DNA from: an uncultured bacterium
Lineage (GTDB): Bacteria; Bacteroidota; Bacteroidia; Bacteroidales; Paludibacteraceae
Length of the DNA stretch: 9,168 nucleotides
NCBI GenBank assembly: GCA_947074225.1
Contig: CAMTOX010000052.1
Coordinates: 1-9,168 of the forward strand
Direction: 5' to 3'
The first letter of the stretch is position 1; each line of letters opens with the position of its first letter. The notes beneath the pieces are model-generated. The model was not told where the DNA came from. It searched no databases and saw nothing but the letters and a program-made list of their open reading frames with translations. Made by a program: the position numbers and the translations under genes. Positions 1 to 6,725 of the stretch are shown here, piece after piece.

Positions 1-52
1 CATACGAGATTTCTGTATGTGACTGGAGTTCAGGCGTGTGCTCTTCCGATCT
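1..52 (+). other. Residual Illumina P7/i7 adapter (not genomic)
   Basis: Positions 1-10 (CATACGAGAT) match the 3' end of the P7 flow-cell sequence, 11-18 (TTCTGTAT) sit where an 8-base i7 index belongs, and 19-52 match the 34-base TruSeq read-2 primer site ending CTCTTCCGATCT, with one mismatch (G for A at position 34). The index differs by one base from a TruSeq HT i7 index I recall as TTCTGAAT. This is untrimmed library adapter at a contig end and should be masked. Real sequence starts at about 53. Confidence 0.97.
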
Positions 53-142
53 TTTAAAATGTTACTGTTTCTATTTTGTTACATATGTTTTGAGAATGTT
101 GAAGTTGTTGAGTCATAAATCTTCTTGTAATACAATGTTATT

Positions 143-496
143 ATGATTGTTCATGTTAAAAGAATTAGAGAAGGATTGTCTACAGACGATGGTTTCAAAA
201 TCTTTGTAGATCGTTTTTATCCACGTGGAATTCCTAAATCGGAATTTAATGTAGATTTTTGGGCAAAAGATATTCCGCCTACTGCTCAACTTACCAAATG
301 GTATCACGAAGACCGCGAGGCGCGTTTTGAGCAGTTCTCAAAGCAATATCTTAGTGAATTGATGATGAATCCACATGTCGATGAGTTTATAAAGATGCTT
401 AAAGAGCATAAACTAGACACTTTGGTAACCGATGTTCACGATGTGGACCACAGTCATATTCCCACTTTAATGTCATTTATTGATAAAAGGGTGTGA
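143..496 (+). CDS. DUF488 family protein (YeaO-like)
   Basis: A 117-residue protein, the usual length for the small DUF488/YeaO family, whose biochemical role is not established. The signature is DGFKIFVDRFYPRGI at residues 16-30, which parallels the DGYRVLVDRLWPRGI-type motif of E. coli YeaO. It is followed by the family's LTKWYHED segment (50-57) and a Phe/Tyr-rich helix (62-70). The C-terminal part (LVTDVHDVDHSHIPTL, 94-109) sits where YeaO has its Asn/His-containing segment but is divergent. There is no signal peptide or membrane segment, so it is probably cytoplasmic. ATG 143 is chosen because MIVHVKRI is a typical DUF488 N-terminus; no Shine-Dalgarno is visible, as is common in Bacteroidota. 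A near-consensus -7 box (TATGTTTTG, 83-91, one T too many) lies upstream. The contig end prevents reading its upstream neighbours. The family call is strong; the function is unknown. Confidence 0.9.
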   Translation: MIVHVKRIREGLSTDDGFKIFVDRFYPRGIPKSEFNVDFWAKDIPPTAQLTKWYHEDREARFEQFSKQYLSELMMNPHVDEFIKMLKEHKLDTLVTDVHDVDHSHIPTLMSFIDKRV

Positions 497-524
497 ATAG
501 AGACCTTATGCTTTAATCCATTAC

Positions 525-569
525 ATTAGGCCATAGAATGAGGAGTTTATCCTCTCGCTATGGCCTAAT
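525..569. repeat. Long perfect inverted repeat / hairpin after the DUF488 gene
   Basis: Arms ATTAGGCCATAG (525-536) and CTATGGCCTAAT (558-569) are perfect 12-bp reverse complements. Inside them, GAGGA (540-544) and TCCTC (550-554) form a second stem around the loop GTTTA, separated from the outer stem by a 3x3 internal loop. It lies 28 nt after the DUF488 stop. It has no U-tract on either strand, so it is not a canonical intrinsic terminator. It may act as an mRNA 3'-end stabilising hairpin or a dispersed repeat. Confidence 0.75.
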
Positions 570-633
570 TAGTAAGTTACCTTCTCTCTCTTCTCTTTAG
601 TTCTCCTTGCTTATAAATAGGGACCAAATAGGA

Positions 634-703
634 ACTTCGCTCGGACCTCGCTCGGAGCGTAGGTCCGAACGAGGTCCGAACGAGGTGCGACTGAGGTGCG
701 AAT
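634..703. repeat. GC-rich 11-bp tandem repeats in inverted arrangement
   Basis: The right half (660-703) holds four 11-bp units: TAGGTCCGAAC, GAGGTCCGAAC, GAGGTGCGACT, GAGGTGCGAAT. The left half carries the same unit inverted (GCTCGGACCTC at 639-649 plus a degraded copy). Bases 634-656 pair with 664-686 over 23 positions, with two C-A mismatches and one T-G, around a 7-nt loop. Both C-A mismatches become G-U pairs in minus-strand RNA. The island is far more GC-rich than its surroundings. Similar short GC-rich repeats occur between genes in other Bacteroidota, from memory and unchecked. No coding function is seen. Confidence 0.75.
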
Positions 704-790
704 AAACTATAATGCAGAAAGCTTATTTACAGACTGATAATTACTGTTTTTACCGCATGTAATGATACTTGAATTCAGCAACTATAAAAA

Positions 791-847
791 CCAATATTTT
801 AGGAAATATTCAATAGATGTTATTAAAGATAAGTTTTTAAATATTGG
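791..847. repeat. Inverted half-sites upstream of the His-rich gene promoter
   Basis: CCAATATTT (791-799) and AAATATTGG (839-847) are perfect 9-bp reverse complements with starts 48 bp apart. The downstream copy overlaps the -33 TTG of the promoter at 844-873. A tighter palindrome, AATATTT-TAGG-AAATATT (793-810), overlaps the upstream copy. The position suggests regulator half-sites, but AT-rich repeats of this size can arise by chance. Confidence 0.4.
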
Positions 848-873
848 ACATTAGAAAATAAATACTACTTTTG
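844..873 (+). promoter_or_regulatory. Bacteroidota-type promoter of the His-rich protein gene
   Basis: A -33 TTG (844-846) and a perfect -7 box TACTTTTG (866-873, consensus TAnnTTTG) are separated by 19 bp, the expected spacing. Initiation would fall at about 877-880, immediately before ATG 881, predicting an mRNA with almost no leader. The 10-mer CTACTTTTGT covering the box also occurs at 4066-4075 and 6992-7001. Confidence 0.7.
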
Positions 874-880
874 TGCTCTT

Positions 881-1237
881 ATGAGATATACCGGTAACAT
901 ACGCAAACAGATTATAGGAGCCTCTTTGTTGTTTCTATTCTCTTATTATGCTTGGGTAGCCCTTTTTTGTGTGCATACCCACGTGTTGCCTATAGGTATT
1001 AAACAGCATGCTCACCCTTTTGCTTCGGCAACACATAGCCATACCGAAGTCGAGATAGCATATATTGATGCTGTGATGATGTTTCAGTGCGAGAGTGCTG
1101 AATGTGAAGTCGAATCCTTTTATTTACCTGTTGTAGAGGTTGAACTTTGCAATGAGCAAGAGGTTTACGGCTCTATTCAAATAAATCTTTCTAAACAGCT
1201 ACGCGCCCCTCCTGCAGGCGTTTCTATGGTAGCTTAG
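881..1237 (+). CDS. Small membrane-anchored His-rich protein, probable metal-binding partner of TonB receptors
   Basis: A 118-residue protein of a type often seen beside TonB-dependent receptors in Bacteroidota. A basic N-terminus (R2, R8, K9) precedes one hydrophobic segment (11-30, IIGASLLFLFSYYAWVALFC), an uncleaved anchor or signal peptide. The exported part opens with paired histidines: HTH (32-34), HAHP (43-46) and HSHTE (52-56), a pattern suited to binding a transition metal. Cysteines at 70, 75 and 90 could add ligands. Cys30 follows ALF, a poor lipobox, so a lipoprotein is unlikely. The tail contains RAPPA (108-112). ATG 881 is the only start that keeps the anchor; the promoter lies so close that translation may be leaderless. 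The receptor at 1562 follows on the same strand after 324 bp, possibly in one transcript. I infer metal binding or sensing in a metal uptake locus; the metal and exact role are unknown. Confidence 0.82.
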   Translation: MRYTGNIRKQIIGASLLFLFSYYAWVALFCVHTHVLPIGIKQHAHPFASATHSHTEVEIAYIDAVMMFQCESAECEVESFYLPVVEVELCNEQEVYGSIQINLSKQLRAPPAGVSMVA

Positions 1238-1269
1238 TAGAATTTCTAATTTTTTCCTACTACTTTTTT
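1235..1269 (+). terminator. Weak possible terminator after the His-rich gene
   Basis: TAGTAG (1235-1240, starting in the stop codon) pairs with CTACTA (1257-1262), extended by AA/TT with one bulged C. A run of six T (1264-1269) follows closely. The stem is short and AT-rich, so it may only attenuate read-through into the receptor gene. Confidence 0.3.
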
Positions 1270-1561
1270 GACTTTATAGTGCAAGAGTTAATCGTGCTTG
1301 GTTAACGCTGGCTTTATATGGTTACGCTTTGATGAGTTCATCATGGTAAGGAGTGCAATCTATAAATGTTCTCTTTAACTGTGTTGTCTGTTGTTGAGGG
1401 TGGGAGTGCTACAGAATTAGATATTCTTCAAAAACTTTTTTCCAAGTCGATAAATTACTATGTGAATCTTAGTCATTGTTATACTAATGATTAATGAGTG
1501 GTATGTGCTGTTATGCTCCCTTTCGACTTGGTTATCTATTTATCTAATTACAATTCTCCTT
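1238..1561. other. 324-bp gap before receptor 1; no convincing gene
   Basis: No perfect TAnnTTTG box is seen here, so receptor 1 may rely on the promoter at 844-873. The first part has three degenerate direct copies of a GTTAAcGcGCTT-like string starting near 1287, 1301 and 1321. A TGATGA-GT-TCATCA palindrome lies at 1330-1343. I looked for a cobalamin riboswitch, which is common before TonB receptors, and found no B12-box-like core. A 42-codon ORF (1366-1494) is not supported by anything else. Confidence 0.5.
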
Positions 1562-3862
1562 ATGAAACAACTATATATATTGTTTATATTAATTTTATTC
1601 TTCGTTTGCGGCGTCTATGCCGATTCTAAAGTTATTACAACTACCGATGCAAATATTACCGGACATGTGCTCGAAGCCGGTACTCAAGAACACTTGGGCT
1701 ATGTAACCATACAAATTAAAGGTACACAAATAGGTACAACTACAGATGCAACAGGTCACTTTATGATGACCAACTTGCAACCAGGAGATATTACCCTTGT
1801 CTTTTCAATGGTAGGTTTTGAAACTAAAGAGGTCCCAGTGATATTAAAAGCCGGTGTTACCACTACTGTCGATACTGAGTTACAGGAGTCAACATTTGCT
1901 ATTCATGACGTTGTGGTGTCGGCCAATAAATATGAAACCAAACGTCGTGAAACCGCTTCTCTAGTGAATGTACTCTCACCGTTGGTGTTTGAGAGTACTG
2001 CCTCAAGTAGCGTCTCTGAAGTGTTAGATTTTCAACCGGGGCTACGTGTTGAAATGTCGTGTTCTAATTGTGGCTATCCACAATTACGTATGAATGGCTT
2101 GTCGGGTCAATATTCTCAAATATTAATGGATAATCGTCCCATCTTTAGTTCTCTTGCTTCGGTATATGGTTTAGAGCAGGTGCCACTAGGTATGGTCGAT
2201 CGCATAGAGGTTATACGCGGTGGTGGTTCGGCACTCTTTGGTGCCAATGCCATAGGTGGTGTTGTAAATATCATTACCAAAGAGCCTACCGGTAATAATG
2301 CTCAGGTGCAACATACTTCATCGCTTATTGGAGGTCGTTCGTGGGATAATAATACAACTATTAATGCTTCTTTAATGACCTCCGATGCCAAGATAGGTCT
2401 TTTTGTCTTTGGTGTGCTTAGAGATCGTCAAGCATATGATCATGATGGCGATGGATTTTCAGAGATTCCAGAATTGAAGAGCAATATGCTAGGTTTTAGA
2501 TCATACTTCAAAACAAGCGATTATAGTAAAATTGTGGCCGAATATCACCATATGGGCGAGAAACGTCGCGGAGGTAACTATTTGAATAAACCGGCTCATG
2601 AGGCCGATTTAGCCGAGCAACTGGAGCACGATATTCATGCCGGAAGTTTAAAATATGACTACTATAGCGCCGATGCGAAACATTTTCTGTCGGCCTATGC
2701 TTCTACACAATATATTGATCGTCAAAGCTATTTCGGCACTAATCAAGATTTAAATGCCTATGGTCAGTCGCACGATTGGGTTATGGTGGGTGGAGCACAA
2801 TACCGTTACCATATGGATAATTGTTGGTTCATGCCTGCCGACCTTAGTGCTGGGGTAGAAGCAAACTATAACTCCTTAAAAGATGAGATTCTTGGATATA
2901 ATAGAAATATTGAACAAAAGACCTTTGTTTATGGTGGATATGTGCAAAATGAGTGGAAGAATGATAAACTGAGCATGCTTATCGGTGCGCGTGTGGAGAA
3001 ACACAATCTAATTAAGAATGTAGTAGTGTCGCCAAGATTTAATATACGTTACACTCCTCATGAAAGCATTGTATTACGTGCAAGTTATGCCAGTGGATAT
3101 CGTGCTCCACAAGCCTACGATGAAGATTTGCATGTGGGAGCTGTTGGTGGAGAGGTGTCGCTCATTATTATTGACCCTAATTTAAAACCTGAATATTCAA
3201 ATAGTGTAAATGTTTCGGCCGATTGGCAACAAAGATTCGCCAATTGGAATGTGAATGTTACCCTTGAAGGCTTCTTTACACAACTTAATAATGTATTTAT
3301 TCTGGAAGATATGGGTTACGATGCACAGGGAAATATGTTATTGTGGCGTACCAACTCTGCGGGAGCAAGAGTCATGGGGTTAAATATGGAAGCAGGTGTT
3401 GAGTATGGGAAAAAGTTTTCTATGCAGCTGGGCTACACTTTGCAACGCAGCCTTTATATAGAACCGGTAACATGGAGTAAGAATGAGAATATAGAGCCAC
3501 AAAAACGTATGTTTAGAACACCCGATAATTATGGATATGCTATGGTGAATTACGAACCTATAAAAGGGTTGAATATTAATTTAAACGGACGTTTTACCGG
3601 ACATATGCTGGTGCAACATTTTGCCGGTTATATTGATGAGGATCGTGAAGTGATAACACCAAATTTCTGGGATTTGGGTTTACGAGTGGGGTATGATATA
3701 CCTCTTTATAAACGCTACACCTTAGAGGTGAATGCCGGAGTGAAGAATATTTTAAATAGTTTCCAAAAAGATATAGACCAAGGTGTGGATAGAGATGCAA
3801 GCTATATATATGGACCGGCATTACCACGAACCTATTTTGTGGGTCTTAATTTGAAAATATAA
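1562..3862 (+). CDS. TonB-dependent outer-membrane receptor, paralogue 1
   Basis: A 766-residue outer-membrane active-transport receptor powered by TonB-ExbBD. Domain order: signal peptide 1-20 (MKQLYILFILILFFVCGVYA); carboxypeptidase-regulatory-like beta-sandwich about 31-110 (GHVLEAG...GTTTDATGHF...VGFETKE); DVVVSA at 116-121, a TonB-box-like strand; plug about 122-242, with CSNC at 167-170, INGL-type MNGL at 177-180, and the plug signature RIEVIRGGGSALFGANAIGGVVNI; then a 22-strand-type barrel ending YFVGLNLKI. The frame is open back to ATG 1487, but ATG 1562 is preferred: it begins a proper signal peptide and gives exactly the paralogue's length, whereas the longer start adds a non-cleavable hydrophobic extension. 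It differs from paralogue 2 at about 146 of 766 positions with no indels. The nearest family is metal, haem or siderophore receptors of the CirA/FepA/BtuB class. A transition-metal ligand is inferred from the His-rich neighbour, not proven. Confidence 0.97.
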   Translation: MKQLYILFILILFFVCGVYADSKVITTTDANITGHVLEAGTQEHLGYVTIQIKGTQIGTTTDATGHFMMTNLQPGDITLVFSMVGFETKEVPVILKAGVTTTVDTELQESTFAIHDVVVSANKYETKRRETASLVNVLSPLVFESTASSSVSEVLDFQPGLRVEMSCSNCGYPQLRMNGLSGQYSQILMDNRPIFSSLASVYGLEQVPLGMVDRIEVIRGGGSALFGANAIGGVVNIITKEPTGNNAQVQHTSSLIGGRSWDNNTTINASLMTSDAKIGLFVFGVLRDRQAYDHDGDGFSEIPELKSNMLGFRSYFKTSDYSKIVAEYHHMGEKRRGGNYLNKPAHEADLAEQLEHDIHAGSLKYDYYSADAKHFLSAYASTQYIDRQSYFGTNQDLNAYGQSHDWVMVGGAQYRYHMDNCWFMPADLSAGVEANYNSLKDEILGYNRNIEQKTFVYGGYVQNEWKNDKLSMLIGARVEKHNLIKNVVVSPRFNIRYTPHESIVLRASYASGYRAPQAYDEDLHVGAVGGEVSLIIIDPNLKPEYSNSVNVSADWQQRFANWNVNVTLEGFFTQLNNVFILEDMGYDAQGNMLLWRTNSAGARVMGLNMEAGVEYGKKFSMQLGYTLQRSLYIEPVTWSKNENIEPQKRMFRTPDNYGYAMVNYEPIKGLNINLNGRFTGHMLVQHFAGYIDEDREVITPNFWDLGLRVGYDIPLYKRYTLEVNAGVKNILNSFQKDIDQGVDRDASYIYGPALPRTYFVGLNLKI

Positions 3863-3900
3863 TAGTTAATAGTGCTTGATTTGATTATTCTTCATTTTTC

Positions 3901-3971
3901 AGTGTTATATCTATGTAATTTACTGAAATGTAGTATTTTATATCTGTTTAAATTATAGAGATAACACTTTT
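3901..3971 (+). terminator. Long imperfect hairpin downstream of receptor 1, possible weak terminator
   Basis: AGTGTTAT (3901-3908) pairs with ATAACACT (3961-3968), CTAT (3911-3914) with ATAG (3955-3958), and AATTTA (3917-3922) with TAAATT (3949-3954), giving 18 pairs with small internal loops. The stem ends in only four T (3968-3971), so termination would be weak. It lies 38 nt after the receptor 1 stop and directly abuts the regulatory module of receptor 2, so it could instead separate the two units or be part of that control region. Confidence 0.45.
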
Positions 3972-4075
3972 AAATACCTATAAGTAATGGTTTGAGTTAG
4001 CAAATATCCTACAATTTTTAGATAGAATCGCAAATGTTAGGTATTTCAAGGCGCTTTATTAACCTCTACTTTTGT
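3971..4075 (+). promoter_or_regulatory. Promoter and upstream control module of receptor 2 (copy A)
   Basis: The -7 box is TACTTTTG (4067-4074). The expected -33 position holds TTTC (4044-4047), a poor match, and is covered by TTAGGTATTTCA (4037-4048). Its inverted partner AATACCTA is at 3973-3980, with starts 64 bp apart, about six helical turns. GTAATGGTT (3984-3992) and TAGAATCGC (4023-4031) are further blocks shared with copy B at 6897-7001. Initiation near 4078-4081 gives a leader of about 35 nt. A half-site over a weak -33 suggests a regulated promoter, either repressed by occlusion or dependent on an activator. Confidence 0.7.
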
Positions 4076-4113
4076 GATGCCAAAATGGAAAACCAATAAA
4101 TACACCAAATAAT

Positions 4114-6414
4114 ATGAACAAATTTTTATTACTGTTTATTTCTTTTATCATGCTGTCGGCAGTAACTTTTGCCGATAACTTATCGGTCAATACTACCGAT
4201 GCTAATGTAACGGGTCACGTGCTTGATGCCGATACCGATGAACACTTGGGTTATGTAACCATACAAGTTAAAGGGACCCAAATAGGTACGACTACCGATG
4301 CTACAGGTCACTTCTTGCTTACTAACCTTAAACCTGGAGATGTTACATTAATATTTTCAATGGTTGGTTTCGAAACTAAGGAGATATCTGTGACCCTTAA
4401 GGCTGGTGTTACAGCTAATGTAGAGGTAAAGTTACAAGAGTCGACATTTAATATTAACGATGTTGTAGTGTCGGCCAATAAGTATGAATCTAAACGTCGT
4501 GAGGTTTCAACATTAGTAAATGTACTCTCGCCATTAACTTTTGAGAGTACAACATCGACCAATGTTGCCGATGTGTTGGACTATCAATCGGGGTTGCGTG
4601 TAGAGATGTCGTGCTCAAATTGTGGTGTTCCACAGTTACGTATTAATGGTCTCTCGGGTCAATATTCACAGATTCTAATGGATAACCGTCCTATCTTTAG
4701 TTCGTTGGCCTCAGTATATGGTTTAGAGCAAGTGCCTCTTGGCATGGTAGACCGTATTGAGGTAATTCGTGGGGGAGGTTCTGCGCTCTTTGGTGCCAAT
4801 GCCATTGGTGGTGTGGTGAATATTATTACCAAAGAGCCTGTAGGGAATACCGGACAGGTTCAGCATACCACTCAACTCATAGGTGGACGCTCGTGGGATA
4901 ATACTACTAATGTGAATGCTTCGTTAGTTACTTCCGATGCTAAAATGGGTCTGTTTATCTTCGGGGTGCTTCGCGACCGTCAAGCATACGATCATGATCA
5001 AGATGGTTTTACTGAAATTCCTGAACTTAAGAGTAATATGTTAGGTTTTAGAAGTTATTTTAAAACCAGTGACTATAGCAAGATTGTGGCCGAATATCAT
5101 CATATGGGTGAAAAACGCCGTGGTGGAAATTATTTAGACAGACCGGCCCATGAGTCTGACTTAGCAGAACAGTTAGAACACGATATTCATGCCGGAAGCT
5201 TAAAGTTCGACTACTTCTCGCCCAATGCAAAGCATTTTGTTTCAGCCTATGCCTCGACTCAATATATAGATCGTCATAGTTATTTTGGCACTAACCAAGA
5301 TTTAAATGCTTATGGCGACTCGCACGATATGGTTGTGGTGGGAGGTGCTCAATACCGTTATCATATGGAGCGCTGCCTATTTATGCCTGCCGATTTAAGT
5401 GCCGGTGTAGAGGCAAACTATAATCATTTGACCGATAAAATATTGGGATATAATAAGAACTTAGATCAACAAACTTATGTATATGGCGGTTATGTTCAGA
5501 ATGAATGGACCAGCACAAAGCTGAATATGCTCATTGGCGTTCGTGTGGAGAAACATAACTTAATAAGAAATGTGGTTGCATCGCCACGAGTAAACTTACG
5601 ATATACTCCAATAGAGTCGGTAGTGTTACGTGCGAGTTACTCAAGTGGCTATCGTGCGCCGCAAGCTTACGATGAAGATTTACACGTCGGTGCAGTAGGT
5701 GGCGAGGTATCGCTCATTGTTATAGATCCGGAACTACGCCCTGAATATTCTCATAGTGTAAGTGCTTCGGCCGATTGGCAACAACGTTTCGGACGTTGGA
5801 ATGTGAATTTAACCCTTGAAGGATTCTTTACACAACTCAACAATGTCTTTATTCTTGAAGATATGGGGTATGACAACTTAGGAAATTTACTCTTATTACG
5901 TACTAATGCTTCGGGCGCACGTGTGGCAGGATTAAACTTTGAGGCTGGTGCAGAGTATGGTAAAAAACTCTCTATGCAGTTAGGCTATACTTTCCAACGC
6001 AGTCAATATATGGAACCTGTGCACTGGTCGGAAGATGAGGATATAGAACCACAAACTCGTATGTTCCGTACCCCCGATCATTATGGTTTTGCATTGATAA
6101 ACTATATGCCTATTAAAGGATTAACCATTAATTTGAATGGTAAGTTTACCGGACATATGTTAGTGCAACACTTTGCAGGCTATATTGAGAATGACCGTGA
6201 AGAGATTACTCCTAACTTTTGGGATTTAGGTGTGAGAGTAGGGTATGAGATTCCACTCTATAAGCGTTACACACTTGAGGTGAATGGTGGAGTGAAGAAT
6301 GTGTTGAATAGTTTTCAACGTGACATAGACCAAGGAGTGGACCGTGATGCTGCCTATGTGTATGGTCCGGCATTACCACGTACCTATTTCGTGGGATTAA
6401 ACTTAAAGATTTAG
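4114..6414 (+). CDS. TonB-dependent outer-membrane receptor, paralogue 2
   Basis: A 766-residue receptor with the same architecture as its upstream neighbour: signal peptide 1-20 (MNKFLLLFISFIMLSAVTFA), carboxypeptidase-regulatory-like domain about 31-110, TonB-box-like DVVVSA 116-121, plug about 122-242 with CSNC at 167-170, then the barrel to the terminal ILE. Residues 176-241 differ from paralogue 1 at one position only and 301-340 at none; differences cluster in the signal peptide, residues 91-160 and scattered barrel positions such as 402-408, 438-456 and 631-641. It has its own promoter module (3971-4075), so it can be expressed separately from paralogue 1. The start is fixed by the signal peptide. 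The CSNC pair in the plug and the conserved His-rich barrel segment (EYHHMGEKRRGGNY, 327-340) could touch a metal ligand. Close duplicates kept side by side suggest related but distinct ligands, expression conditions or dosage; the substrate is not identifiable here. Confidence 0.97.
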   Translation: MNKFLLLFISFIMLSAVTFADNLSVNTTDANVTGHVLDADTDEHLGYVTIQVKGTQIGTTTDATGHFLLTNLKPGDVTLIFSMVGFETKEISVTLKAGVTANVEVKLQESTFNINDVVVSANKYESKRREVSTLVNVLSPLTFESTTSTNVADVLDYQSGLRVEMSCSNCGVPQLRINGLSGQYSQILMDNRPIFSSLASVYGLEQVPLGMVDRIEVIRGGGSALFGANAIGGVVNIITKEPVGNTGQVQHTTQLIGGRSWDNTTNVNASLVTSDAKMGLFIFGVLRDRQAYDHDQDGFTEIPELKSNMLGFRSYFKTSDYSKIVAEYHHMGEKRRGGNYLDRPAHESDLAEQLEHDIHAGSLKFDYFSPNAKHFVSAYASTQYIDRHSYFGTNQDLNAYGDSHDMVVVGGAQYRYHMERCLFMPADLSAGVEANYNHLTDKILGYNKNLDQQTYVYGGYVQNEWTSTKLNMLIGVRVEKHNLIRNVVASPRVNLRYTPIESVVLRASYSSGYRAPQAYDEDLHVGAVGGEVSLIVIDPELRPEYSHSVSASADWQQRFGRWNVNLTLEGFFTQLNNVFILEDMGYDNLGNLLLLRTNASGARVAGLNFEAGAEYGKKLSMQLGYTFQRSQYMEPVHWSEDEDIEPQTRMFRTPDHYGFALINYMPIKGLTINLNGKFTGHMLVQHFAGYIENDREEITPNFWDLGVRVGYEIPLYKRYTLEVNGGVKNVLNSFQRDIDQGVDRDAAYVYGPALPRTYFVGLNLKI

Positions 6415-6688
6415 TTTTTGATTTGTAGAGGGGTGTTCTATATAACAAATATAGGTGAGAGAGGTAAGGTTATAGATACTATTTTTATATCTATATTGTC
6501 TCTAAGTAGACTCTATATATTCTTTGTTATGATGTTTGCGCTATAATGTTAATAAAGAAGTGGGTTTAAATTGTTGCTTGTTATTTCTCTTGCAAGAGAT
6601 GACTCTTTTATAGAAACATTATTAGAACACTCCTATTTAGACTTTGTTTCCATAACCAGAGTAAAGTTGTATATAATTTTGTGTTTTG
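6415..6688. other. Gap between receptor 2 and its terminator
   Basis: No ORF of interest is seen. A perfect 14-bp palindrome TCTCTTGCAAGAGA lies at 6586-6599. A TAATTTTG box (6674-6681) fits the -7 consensus but lacks a -33 at proper spacing. If receptor 2 transcripts end at 6725 they carry a 3' untranslated region of about 300 nt, long enough to hold a 3'-derived small RNA. Confidence 0.4.
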
Positions 6689-6725
6689 GCTGCACTCTTC
6701 ATGCGAATGGAGGGTGCAGCTTTTT
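6689..6725 (+). terminator. Intrinsic terminator of the receptor block
   Basis: GCTGCACTCTTCAT (6689-6702) pairs over all 14 positions with ATGGAGGGTGCAGC (6707-6720), two of them G-U, around a GCGA loop of GNRA type. TTTTT follows at 6721-6725. The wobble pairs work only in plus-strand RNA, matching the direction of the receptor genes. Confidence 0.88.

Noticed and set aside
1366..1494. 42-codon ORF between the His-rich gene and receptor 1 (starts MFSLTVLSVV)
   Set aside because: No promoter, signal or recognisable motif. This length is expected by chance in the interval, and its end only just overlaps the discarded longer start of receptor 1.
1238..1561. Cobalamin riboswitch in the leader of receptor 1
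   Set aside because: GAGTGCAATC at 1351-1360 faintly resembles part of a B12-riboswitch core, but the B12 box and the CCCGC-type elements are absent.
4077..4112. 11-codon leader peptide MPKWKTNKYTK ending one base before the receptor 2 ATG, and a 4-codon ORF at 4085-4099
   Set aside because: ATG 4077 is only three bases past the -7 box, so it is probably upstream of or at the transcription start. The shorter ORF has no distinguishing content.
4308..4562. Minus-strand ORFs inside the receptor genes (4308-4562, and others at 1595-1780, 3594-3827, 6212-6448)
   Set aside because: They lie opposite well-supported receptor coding sequence, show no motifs, and are shadows of its codon pattern.
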